DNA from: JAPOXR01 sp965214695
GTDB taxonomy: Bacteria > Pseudomonadota > Alphaproteobacteria > Rhodobacterales > Rhodobacteraceae
DNA: 64,000 bases
NCBI GenBank assembly: GCA_965214695.1
Contig: OZ243967.1
Span: forward strand, 3,348,001 to 3,412,000
Direction of reading: 5' to 3'
Both the position numbers and the translations under genes were made by a program. Below the pieces are notes generated by a model. It was not told the origin of the DNA. It saw nothing but the letters and a program-made list of their open reading frames with translations, and made no database searches. This document shows, piece by piece, positions 44,803 to 52,493 of this stretch; position 1 is the stretch's first letter, and the number at the start of each line of letters is the position of its first letter.

Positions 44803-46413
44803 ATGACGGGTTTGCTGATTGGTCTGTTGCTGCTTGCACTCCTCATCTACCTGAATCGCAAGCAGGCAGGCGGTGGTCCGGCCGGGATGTTCGGATACGG
44901 GCGGTCACCGGCCAAGCTGCTGAGCGAGGACCGGAACCGGGCGACCTTCGCCGATGTTGCGGGGATCGACGAGGCCAAGGAAGAGCTCGAGGAGATCGTG
45001 GAGTTTCTCCGCCGCCCCGAGGTGTTTTCGAGGTTGGGCGGGAAGATTCCCAAGGGCGCATTGTTGATCGGGCCCCCGGGAACCGGCAAGACATTGCTGG
45101 CCAGGGCGATCGCCGGCGAGGCCGGGGTGCCGTTCTTCACCATTTCCGGGTCGGATTTCGTCCAGATGTTCGTCGGTGTCGGGGCCTCCAGGGTCCGTGA
45201 CATGTTCACGCAGGCCAAGAAGAATGCGCCTTGCATCGTCTTCATCGATGAGATCGACGCGGTCGGCCGATCACGCGGCGTCGGAATCGGCGGTGGCAAT
45301 GACGAACGGGAGCAAACCCTCAACCAGCTGCTGGTCGAGATGGATGGCTTCGAATCGAATGAAGGGGTGGTCATCATTGCCGCCACCAACCGTCCCGATG
45401 TTCTCGACCAGGCGCTGCTGCGGCCAGGCCGCTTCGACCGCCAGGTCGTGGTGCCGGTTCCGGATTTGAAGGGACGGGAGAAGATCCTGCAGGTTCATGC
45501 CCGCAAGATCCGCCTGGGGCCGGATGTCGACCTTCGTCGGATCGCAAGGGGAACGCCCGGTTTTTCCGGCGCCGACCTTGCCAATTTGGTGAACGAGGCG
45601 GCGCTGCTGGCCGCCCGCATCCGCCGGCAGGCAGTCTCCATGGAGGAGTTCGAGAACGCCAAGGACAAGGTCATCCTCGGCAGCGAGCGTCGGTCGATGG
45701 TGATGACCGAGGAGGATCGCAGGCGCATTGCCTATCACGAGGCCGGGCATGCGTTGGTCGGGATTAATGTCCCGCAGCACGATCCAATCAACAAGGCGAC
45801 AATCATTCCAAGGGGAATGGCGCTCGGCGTTGTTCATTCGATGCCGGAACGTGACGAGGTGTCGATCACCTTTACCAAATACCAGTCGAAGATCGCCATG
45901 GCGATGGGAGGAAGTGCGGCCGAGGAGCTGATGTTCGGCTCGACCAACGTGTCCTCCGGCGCCGCCTCCGACATCAAGCAGGCAACCCGGATCGCCCGGG
46001 CCATGGTCACGCAGTTCGGCATGTCGGAAAAGCTCGGCAAGATCGACTATTCCGGCGGCCAGGACAGTCAGCCGGGACTGCCCCAGGGCGATGTGTCAAG
46101 CCCGGAGACGAGGGAACTCATCGATTCCGAAATCCGCCGGATCGTCGATGAGGGATACAAGAAGGCCATGTCGATCCTGGTTGAACGGAAGGTTCAGCTG
46201 GAGAGGCTGGCAGAGGGGCTGCTCGAGTTCGAAACGCTGACCGGCGAGGAGATCGGGCGGATCGTCGATGGCGGCGACAAGCCACAGAAAACCAGGGACC
46301 AGCCGGTCAGCAACGCCATTCCATTTCCCCGGCGCCCCTCCACCATGATCCCGAAAAGCGGACGACATCCCGACGGCCAATCCGACAAGGATCCGGGCAT
46401 GGGGGTGACCTGA
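44803..46413 (+). CDS. Second FtsH-type protease lacking first membrane helix and periplasmic domain
   Basis: 536 residues, closely similar to the preceding FtsH from its second membrane helix onward. It begins MTGLLIGLLLLALLIYLNRK, which corresponds to helix 2; the first helix and the periplasmic domain are absent. Walker A LIGPPGTGKTLLARAIAGE, Walker B VFIDEIDAVGR, LLRPGRFDRQVVV, zinc motif YHEAGHALVG and the third zinc ligand region SGAASDIKQ are all intact, so it should be an active protease. ATG 44803 follows AAGGAG. The frame is not open upstream with periplasmic-domain sequence, so this is not a mis-chosen start. It may form homo- or mixed hexamers with FtsH; that is inference. Confidence 0.93.
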   Translation: MTGLLIGLLLLALLIYLNRKQAGGGPAGMFGYGRSPAKLLSEDRNRATFADVAGIDEAKEELEEIVEFLRRPEVFSRLGGKIPKGALLIGPPGTGKTLLARAIAGEAGVPFFTISGSDFVQMFVGVGASRVRDMFTQAKKNAPCIVFIDEIDAVGRSRGVGIGGGNDEREQTLNQLLVEMDGFESNEGVVIIAATNRPDVLDQALLRPGRFDRQVVVPVPDLKGREKILQVHARKIRLGPDVDLRRIARGTPGFSGADLANLVNEAALLAARIRRQAVSMEEFENAKDKVILGSERRSMVMTEEDRRRIAYHEAGHALVGINVPQHDPINKATIIPRGMALGVVHSMPERDEVSITFTKYQSKIAMAMGGSAAEELMFGSTNVSSGAASDIKQATRIARAMVTQFGMSEKLGKIDYSGGQDSQPGLPQGDVSSPETRELIDSEIRRIVDEGYKKAMSILVERKVQLERLAEGLLEFETLTGEEIGRIVDGGDKPQKTRDQPVSNAIPFPRRPSTMIPKSGRHPDGQSDKDPGMGVT

Positions 46414-46506
46414 CCGGAACCTGGCAGCCATTCCGGTTGCATCGCCGTGGAGCGAGCTTTATGCGGCGGTGCGCAACCGGTCCGGACGGGTTCTCACAAG
46501 AGGTTC

Positions 46507-47133
46507 ATGATGGCATCATTTCGCAATGCGGGCCATCCCGCTCGGGTCGAATGGATCGGCCGCGTTCCCGACCGGGAGTCATCGCTGCGATCGTCGCCGC
46601 TTGACAGCGCCATGCTCGAATTTGCCGGGTTTGCCGGTGAATCGCATGGCGGGTTGACCCGGCCCTCCTGCGTGCGGGTCGAGGACCTCTATGAGCAGGG
46701 CACCGAGATCCGCAATACCCGGCAATTGTCGATAGTCTCCGCCGAGGAGCTCGACGAGATTGCCCGCAGGATGGAGGTCGACCTGATCGAGCCCCGGCTC
46801 TTGGGTGCCAGCCTCGTGATCAGCGGCATTCCCCGGTTGACGCTGGTTCCACCTGGATCGCGCCTGCAATTCCAGGGTGGAGCGACGGTGACGGTCGATC
46901 TGGAAAACCTGCCCTGCAATCTTCCTGCCCGCGAGATCGAGCGGGAAAAACCCGGCTTTGGCAGGAAATTCAAGGCAGCGGCGCGGAACCGGCGCGGCGT
47001 AACGGCCTGGGTCGAACGTGAAGGGTCGGTCTCGGTCGGGGACCGGGTCTGCCTGTTCGTGCCGGTGCAGCCGCATTGGCCGGATGATTCCCGGCTGATC
47101 GGTACCGGACCGGAACTGGTGCCGGCCAATTGA
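46507..47133 (+). CDS. MOSC-domain protein
   Basis: 208 residues, related to the MOSC domain of molybdenum cofactor sulfurases and YiiM-type proteins. Typical features are HPARVEWIGRVPDRESSLRS at the N terminus, TEIRNTRQLSIVSAEELDEI, PRLLGASLVISGIPRLTLVP, RLQFQGGATVTVDLENLPC containing the conserved Cys, and GFGRKFKAAARNRRGVTAWV. Such domains are thought to carry sulfur or reduce N-hydroxylated compounds with Moco. ATG 46507 has AAGAGG upstream; ATG 46510 is next. A molybdenum hydroxylase subunit occurs in this window at 57.7-60.0 kb, but no direct link is shown. Confidence 0.87.
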   Translation: MMASFRNAGHPARVEWIGRVPDRESSLRSSPLDSAMLEFAGFAGESHGGLTRPSCVRVEDLYEQGTEIRNTRQLSIVSAEELDEIARRMEVDLIEPRLLGASLVISGIPRLTLVPPGSRLQFQGGATVTVDLENLPCNLPAREIEREKPGFGRKFKAAARNRRGVTAWVEREGSVSVGDRVCLFVPVQPHWPDDSRLIGTGPELVPAN

Positions 47134-47209
47134 GTGTCCATCACATCGTGTCGGGTCTGCCGGGACGTCTTGCCGGCGGTGCCTGGCCGCTTGAAGAGGT
47201 GCAGCAGGG

Positions 47210-48112
47210 ATGAATGCCAGGACAATTGACGGAAAGGCCGCCGCCGCCCGCATCAGGCAGCAGGTGGCGACGGAGATCGATGCGCTGAAGGGCAGGTACG
47301 GCGAGGTGCCGGGGCTGGCGGTGGTGCTGGTCGGGGAGGATCCTGCCAGCCAGGTCTATGTTCGCAACAAGTCCCGGCAGACGGTCGAGGTCGGCATGCA
47401 ATCCTTCAGCAAGATGTTCGGGGCCGATGTCAGCGAATCGGAGCTTCTGCAGCATGTCGATGATCTGAACAACAATCCCGAGGTCGACGGTATCCTGGTG
47501 CAGTTGCCGCTGCCCGGCCACATCGATACCGACAATGTCATCAACGCCATTGCGCCGGCAAAGGATGTCGACGGGTTTCATGTCTCGAATGTAGGCCTGC
47601 TCGGCACCGGCCAGAAATCGATGGTCCCGTGCACGCCGCTCGGCTGCCTGCTGCTCCTTCGGGATCTTCACGGCGATCTTTCGGGCATGCAGGCGGCGGT
47701 GGTCGGCCGCTCGAACATTGTCGGCAAGCCGATGGCCAACCTGTTGCTGCGGGAGCATTGCACGGTCACCATTGCCCATAGCAGGACCCGGGACTTGCCC
47801 GAAATCTGCCGTCGGGCCGACATCCTGGTCGCCGCGGTCGGCCGCCCGCATTTCGTGAAGGGGGGCTGGATCAAGGAGGGAGCGACGGTCATCGATGTCG
47901 GAATCAACCGAATACCGGCCCCCGAGCGTGGCGAGGGACGGCACAGGATCGTCGGTGATGTCGATTACAACTCTGCCCTCGGCTCGGCCGGGTCCATCAC
48001 CCCGGTACCGGGCGGGGTCGGCCCGATGACCATTGCCTGCCTGCTGGCAAACACCGTGACCTCATTCTGCCGGCGGCGGGGAATCGAGGAGCCTGCCGGC
48101 CTCAGCGCCTGA
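47210..48112 (+). CDS. folD: Bifunctional methylenetetrahydrofolate dehydrogenase/cyclohydrolase
   Basis: NADP-dependent folate enzyme of 300 residues giving 10-formyl-THF from 5,10-methylene-THF. The N-terminal catalytic part has VYVRNKSRQTVEVGM with the active-site Lys and DGILVQLPLPGHI. The Rossmann part has VVGRSNIVGKPMANLLL and the C-terminal TPVPGGVGPMTIACLLAN is the family signature. ATG 47210 follows GCAGGGA. Its last 51 bases overlap, tail to tail, the 3' end of the metallophosphoesterase gene on the other strand. Confidence 0.95.
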   Translation: MNARTIDGKAAAARIRQQVATEIDALKGRYGEVPGLAVVLVGEDPASQVYVRNKSRQTVEVGMQSFSKMFGADVSESELLQHVDDLNNNPEVDGILVQLPLPGHIDTDNVINAIAPAKDVDGFHVSNVGLLGTGQKSMVPCTPLGCLLLLRDLHGDLSGMQAAVVGRSNIVGKPMANLLLREHCTVTIAHSRTRDLPEICRRADILVAAVGRPHFVKGGWIKEGATVIDVGINRIPAPERGEGRHRIVGDVDYNSALGSAGSITPVPGGVGPMTIACLLANTVTSFCRRRGIEEPAGLSA

Positions 48113-48820
48113 GCGCCTGGTCCGGCCCGGTCGCAGTGACTGGACCGGGAGCATCCGCGGCTGCGCTCCGGTCAGGATGACGCTGGCATCGTCGCCCATG
48201 ATGTCGGCGAGCGGTGGCTGGCGGCAGTCGAGACCGCCGGTATATGTTCCATAGGCAGGCAGGATGATCCGGTCCCGGTTGACGAGGAAGCAGGGCCGGC
48301 TGAGCGACCGCCCCCTGGCGCTGATTCTTGCCTTCGGATGGTAATGTCCGGACAGCTCAGGTGTCCGGTCGCCGGCACAGTGCCGGAGCCGGATCCCCTC
48401 CACCAGGAATTCCTCCCTGGTCTCCCCCCATCCGGTGTCCGGATTCGGGTCGTGATTGCCGGTGATCCAGATCCAGCGCCGATTACTGCCGATGGCTGCA
48501 AGCCGGCCGCCAAATGACGAGAGGACATGGCTGGCCGAATGATCGTCGTCGAAGCTGTCGCCGAGGCAGATGACATTCCTGGCCGCGGTGTGGTCGATAT
48601 CCGCCCACAACCGCGCCAGCGTATCTGCGGTCTCGTAGGGTGGCAGCAGATAGCTGCCCCGCCTGGCGGCGCGCTCGGACTTGCCCAGATGCAGGTCGGC
48701 GACGACGAGCGCCGACGCAGCCGGAATGAACAATGCACCGGATCCGAACGCCCGCATGCGAAGACCGGCAAATCCGAAGTCGATATTGCCAGGACGGCGA
48801 TCAGGGTCACGGTCACGCAA
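48062..48820 (-). CDS. pdeM: Ligase-associated metallophosphoesterase (PdeM-like)
   Basis: Calcineurin-like phosphoesterase of 252 residues, of the 'DNA ligase-associated' type. Metal ligands are visible in VVADLHLGKSERAARRG, VICLGDSFDDDHS, WIWITGNHDPNPD and ELSGHYHPKARIS. I chose TTG 48820 because an AAGGA lies at the right distance and the family needs about 20 residues before GALFIPAASALVVADLHLG; ATG 48757 would cut into that. The start overlaps the helicase stop by eight bases, so the two are translated together. Its 3' end overlaps folD tail to tail. Confidence 0.88.
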   Translation of the reverse strand: MRDRDPDRRPGNIDFGFAGLRMRAFGSGALFIPAASALVVADLHLGKSERAARRGSYLLPPYETADTLARLWADIDHTAARNVICLGDSFDDDHSASHVLSSFGGRLAAIGSNRRWIWITGNHDPNPDTGWGETREEFLVEGIRLRHCAGDRTPELSGHYHPKARISARGRSLSRPCFLVNRDRIILPAYGTYTGGLDCRQPPLADIMGDDASVILTGAQPRMLPVQSLRPGRTRRSGAEAGRLLDSPPPAE

Positions 48821-51284
48821 GCGCTGGTTCCTTCGGCGCCGCCTGCCGTTCCAGCTCGGCAATCAGCATCTCGTCGGCATTGCCGTTGACCGGAACCATG
48901 CCGGCTTCGAGCAGCAGCGGGGCGGCAAGTGGCGTGATGCCGGCGGTTCGGACATGGTCGATACGGCCGTCCACCCGGGCGATCATCTCCTCGATCCTGG
49001 ACAGGTCCATCATGCCCTGCAGCGATTCCTGGCGGGCAAGACGCAGCAGCAGGTGGCCAGGGTCGTATTTGCGCAAGGTGTCATGGATGATGTCTGTGGA
49101 GAAGGTGACCTGGCGTCCGGTCTTGCGCTTCCCCGGAAAGGATCGTTCGACCAAGCCGGAAATGGTCGCGACCGTGCGGAAATTGCGCTTCATGACCGCG
49201 TTGTCCGCCAGCCAGAAATCGATGTTGTCGCGCAAGTCGCCCATTTCCAGCAGCGATGCCGGGTCCTCGATCGGGTCCAGCCCCCAGATCAGCAACGCGT
49301 AGTCATTGGCGACAAACCCAAGCGGGTTGAGGTGGTCCTTCTCCATGCGGTGCGTCAGCACCAGGCCAAGCGTCTGCAGGGCGTTGCGCCCGGCAAATCC
49401 GTAAAGGCAGGTGTAGTGATTGCCCTGGTGCCGAAAGCTCTCGACCAGCAGCCGGTCCGGGGCTGGCAGCATGGACATCCGCTGCTGGGTCCGCAACCAC
49501 CGGCCGATATCGTCCGGCAACTTCGACCAGTCATCCGCCTGAAGCATGTCCATCACCCGCCGGCACAGCAAGGTCGAGGAGGAAAATTTTGTCCCCGAGA
49601 ATACGGCGATTTTCGGTCTTCGAGCCAGGTCGCGGCAAACCTCGACCGTCATCTCCCGGATGGCCTCGAAGCGGACAGTCTCGCCGCCGATCAGGAAGGT
49701 GTCGCCCGGGACCAGCAAGGTAGCAAAATTTTCCTCGACCTCGCCGAGTAACCGCCCGCCCCGGCGCCGTCCCAGTCGAACCTTCAGCTTCCCGGAATCG
49801 ACGATGGTGCCGATATTCAGCCGAATGGCTCGTGCGGTCCGCGCATCCCGGAGTCGCCACCTGCCATTTTCGCCCTTCATCAGCCTGCGCCAACGGTCAT
49901 AGGCTTTCAGCGCGTAGCCGCCAGTGGCGCAGAAATCCAGGCATTCGGCAAACTCGTCCCGCCGCAGGTTGCGGTAGGGGCCGGCCGAAGTCACCTCGTC
50001 AAAGAGTTCATCCTCGTCGAATTCGCCGGAACAGGCGACGATCATGATATGCTGGCACAGGACATCCCGCGGCCCGTCCGGCCTGGGGTCGCCATCCAGA
50101 TCATCCTCGGCGACCGCGTCCAGCGCCGCCACGCATTCGATGACCTCGAACCGGTTGGCCGGGACGACGAAGGCTCGAGACGGCGCGTCGTAGCGATGAT
50201 TCGACCGCCCGATTCGCTGCACCAGCCGCTTTATGTTCTTCGGCGCGCCGACCTGGATGACCAGGTCGACATTACCCCAATCGATTCCCAAATCCAGCGT
50301 TCCGGTGCAGACAATGGCCCGCAACTGCCCCTTCAGCATGGCCTTCTCTACCCTGGCCCTGGCCTGGCGCGAGAGTGAACCATGGTGGATGGCAATGGGC
50401 AGGCCCTCCCGGTTATCCTTCCACAGCGCCTGGAAAAAGAGCTCGGCCTGGGCGCGGGTATTGACGAAAACCAGCGTTGTTTGCGCCTTGCGGATTTCAT
50501 CCAGCACATCGGCTGCGGCATGACGGGCGCCGCCGCCGCTCCAGGGCGGCGGGACGGCCGACATCAGCATCCTGATGTCGGGAGCCGGTCCGGCCTCGGC
50601 CCTGATCACCGTGCAGCGTTCCGGCCGGAATGACATGAATCCTGCCATCTCGTCGGCGTCTCGCACGGTTGCCGACAATCCGACCCGGCGCAGCCCGGGA
50701 GCAAACCGCTGCAGCCGCGAACAGCACAGCATCAGTTGATCGCCCCGCCGGGACTCGGCCAGGGAGTGGATCTCGTCGAGAATCAGCCGTTGCAGGCGGC
50801 CGAATATTGCCGGCGCTTCCGGGTAGGTCAGGATCAGCGCCAGTGATTCCGGTGTGGTCAGCAATATTCCAGGCGGATCGACCCGCTGGCGCCTGCGCAC
50901 GGGTTGCGGTGTATCGCCGGTCCGGTCTTCGACCCTGACCGGCAGCGCAAGTTCGGTGATCGGCGCCGACAGGTTCCGCTTCATGTCGGCGGTCAGGGCC
51001 TTGAGCGGTGAGACATAGAGGGTATGCAACCCCTCGAAGCTCCCGTCCGAAAGCTCGATCAGGCTCGGGAGAAATCCGCCAAGCGTCTTCCCGCCACCGG
51101 TCGGTGCCACCAGGAGCAGAGATTCCTCCCGCGCCAATTCGATCATCCGTGCCTGGTGCGGGCGCAACTGCCAGCCGCGGGCTTCAAACCAGTCACGAAA
51201 GTTCTCCGGCAGGCAGGTCAATTGCAAATCCCCGGCGGCAGTTCCGGCATCATTCTCCACCCGGGAAATGAAATTACAAACCAC
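48813..51284 (-). CDS. Lhr-like DEXH-box helicase (DNA ligase-associated type)
   Basis: Superfamily 2 helicase, about 823 residues. Motif I is LVAPTGGGKTLGGFLPSLIE, motif Ia VSPLKALTADMK, motif II (Walker B) LILDEIHSLAESRRGDQL, motif III GLSATVRD, motif IV VFVNTRAQAELFFQALW, motif V VCTGTLDLGIDWGNVDLV and motif VI VQRIGRSNHR. A C-terminal Lhr-core region follows. I chose GTG 51284; GTG 51260 is also possible, and the frame remains open beyond both, so the start is uncertain. It pairs with the downstream metallophosphoesterase. The other usual partners, an ATP-dependent DNA ligase and an exonuclease, are not in the window. Confidence 0.92.
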   Translation of the reverse strand: MVCNFISRVENDAGTAAGDLQLTCLPENFRDWFEARGWQLRPHQARMIELAREESLLLVAPTGGGKTLGGFLPSLIELSDGSFEGLHTLYVSPLKALTADMKRNLSAPITELALPVRVEDRTGDTPQPVRRRQRVDPPGILLTTPESLALILTYPEAPAIFGRLQRLILDEIHSLAESRRGDQLMLCCSRLQRFAPGLRRVGLSATVRDADEMAGFMSFRPERCTVIRAEAGPAPDIRMLMSAVPPPWSGGGARHAAADVLDEIRKAQTTLVFVNTRAQAELFFQALWKDNREGLPIAIHHGSLSRQARARVEKAMLKGQLRAIVCTGTLDLGIDWGNVDLVIQVGAPKNIKRLVQRIGRSNHRYDAPSRAFVVPANRFEVIECVAALDAVAEDDLDGDPRPDGPRDVLCQHIMIVACSGEFDEDELFDEVTSAGPYRNLRRDEFAECLDFCATGGYALKAYDRWRRLMKGENGRWRLRDARTARAIRLNIGTIVDSGKLKVRLGRRRGGRLLGEVEENFATLLVPGDTFLIGGETVRFEAIREMTVEVCRDLARRPKIAVFSGTKFSSSTLLCRRVMDMLQADDWSKLPDDIGRWLRTQQRMSMLPAPDRLLVESFRHQGNHYTCLYGFAGRNALQTLGLVLTHRMEKDHLNPLGFVANDYALLIWGLDPIEDPASLLEMGDLRDNIDFWLADNAVMKRNFRTVATISGLVERSFPGKRKTGRQVTFSTDIIHDTLRKYDPGHLLLRLARQESLQGMMDLSRIEEMIARVDGRIDHVRTAGITPLAAPLLLEAGMVPVNGNADEMLIAELERQAAPKEPALA

Positions 51285-51338
51285 TTTCCGCCCCGGCAAC
51301 GCACCCGTCTGCAGAAGGTTGTGGAAGTTCCACGACCT

Positions 51339-51389
51339 CTCGCTGCCCCGGCGGCAGAACCCCGGCCCCTCGCTGCCCCGGCGGCAGAA
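51339..51389. repeat. Two direct repeats of 21 bp, each holding a small hairpin
   Basis: A 21-base sequence beginning CTCGCTGCCC and ending GGCAGAA occurs at 51339-51359 and again at 51369-51389, with a period of 30 bases. Each copy contains CTGCC and GGCAG arms that can pair around a five-base loop. It lies between the helicase start and tRNA-Cys. Only two copies are present. Confidence 0.7.
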
Positions 51390-51448
51390 ATCGCCTCGAT
51401 ACGGACGAATTGCGCCATGCGTCCGATGGGAGTAAGGAGACGGTGATT

Positions 51449-51522
51449 GGCGAGTTGGCGGAGTGGTTACGCAGCGGACTGCAAATCCGTGTACACCGGT
51501 TCGAATCCGGTACTCGCCTCCA
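51449..51522 (+). tRNA. tRNA-Cys (anticodon GCA)
   Basis: Acceptor arms GGCGAGT (51449-51455) and ACTCGCC (51512-51518) pair fully; the T-loop is GGTTCGAATCC, the anticodon loop CTGCAAA holds GCA, and the discriminator is T (U73), as expected for tRNA-Cys. CCA is encoded at 51520-51522. The D-arm TGGCGGAGTGGTTACGCA is normal. Confidence 0.96.
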
Positions 51523-51911
51523 CATGTGTCCTCGGCAAAACCAGGCAGGGTCCCGGGGTTGAACGGGTAGCCGGGCCACCACCCACCGTCAGCACCCTGC
51601 CGACGGTGAAGGTCTCCATATTGGCTGGCCCCGGACAGATCCGGAGCCGAATCGGTTCGGTCCGGTGGCAATTGCCGGTTCCTTCGCGCAGTCCCGTCAT
51701 GCTGGAATCGCACCGGGCAATGGGCTTTAGATAAACCCCCCACACCCGTTCCCATTCGAATTCAAGCCACTTGAACGGCCCTGAAGGCGGCTGGGAATGT
51801 TCCGAACTGCTGCCAATCCACCCCGTGCCGTGCACTGTCCGGCGCCGCATGTCTTCCCGGTTGAAGGAATGTCGGGACAAGTTCATGCGGAATTCGGCCG
51901 GATCCTGATCA
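51523..51911. other. Non-coding gap between tRNA-Cys and the H-NS promoter
   Basis: About 390 bases. Open frames here are short and do not look like proteins. No second tRNA, clear terminator or repeat was seen; a weak CCGTC/GACGG pair occurs near 51584-51604. Confidence 0.5.
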
Positions 51912-51939
51912 TTGCATATGACTATATCGGGATTATACC
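51912..51939 (+). promoter_or_regulatory. Likely promoter of the H-NS-like gene
   Basis: TTGCAT at 51912-51917 and TATACC at 51934-51939 are separated by 16 bases, about 73 bases before the start codon. The surrounding 100 bases are much richer in A and T than the rest of the window, as is common at self-regulated H-NS promoters. Confidence 0.45.
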
Positions 51940-52011
51940 GGGCTATTTCGGTTGCAATCGGCAAGCATGGAAGACTAAACCAGAATTCAAAGCAGGAATG
52001 GACATGATATC

Positions 52012-52371
52012 ATGATCAAACAAAGTGAATTGAATGCAATGAGTCGGGCCCAGCTCCAGGCGTTGCTGAAGAAGGTACAAAAGGCCCTCGACGCCCGGTC
52101 GGACCAGGCGATGAAGCGCAAGGCAAGCGTGCAGGCGTCCAAGGTGGCCAAGAAATTCGGCTACAGCCTGGAGGACCTTGTCGGCGTCGGTGCGGCAAGC
52201 AAGAAGCGGGCGAGCAAGTCCGTGGATCCCAGGGTCGGCCGGAAGATCCCGCCGAAATTCCGCAACCCGGACAACGCCTCCGAGACATGGTCCGGCCGGG
52301 GGAACAAGCCCCGCTGGTTGCTGGCTGCGCTCGATCGCGGCCTGACAATGGACGATCTGGCGATCAACTAG
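52012..52371 (+). CDS. H-NS family nucleoid-associated protein
   Basis: 119 residues. The N-terminal half is a helical oligomerisation region (SRAQLQALLKKVQKALDARS). The C-terminal DNA-binding motif reads KFRNPDNASETWSGRGNKPR followed by WLLAAL; this is the Trp-Ser/Thr-Gly-Arg-Gly signature of H-NS. The alphaproteobacterial members (HvrA/Spb type) repress or modulate AT-rich and transferred genes. ATG 52012 begins in an AT-rich leader. It stands alone between tRNA-Cys and acetoacetyl-CoA synthetase. Confidence 0.92.
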   Translation: MIKQSELNAMSRAQLQALLKKVQKALDARSDQAMKRKASVQASKVAKKFGYSLEDLVGVGAASKKRASKSVDPRVGRKIPPKFRNPDNASETWSGRGNKPRWLLAALDRGLTMDDLAIN

Positions 52372-52493
52372 GCACGACCTTCTGGTCATGCGAGGGCAGG
52401 GATGACGGGGCTGAACCTGTCGGCTGGCCAGCGCGTGTTCGCCGAAACTGCCTGGGTGCCGGTCTGCAGGCCCGGCGGCTGCAGGAGGGAATA

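Noticed and set aside
51339..51389. A CRISPR-like array
   Set aside because: Only two copies, a nine-base spacer and no cas genes in the window.
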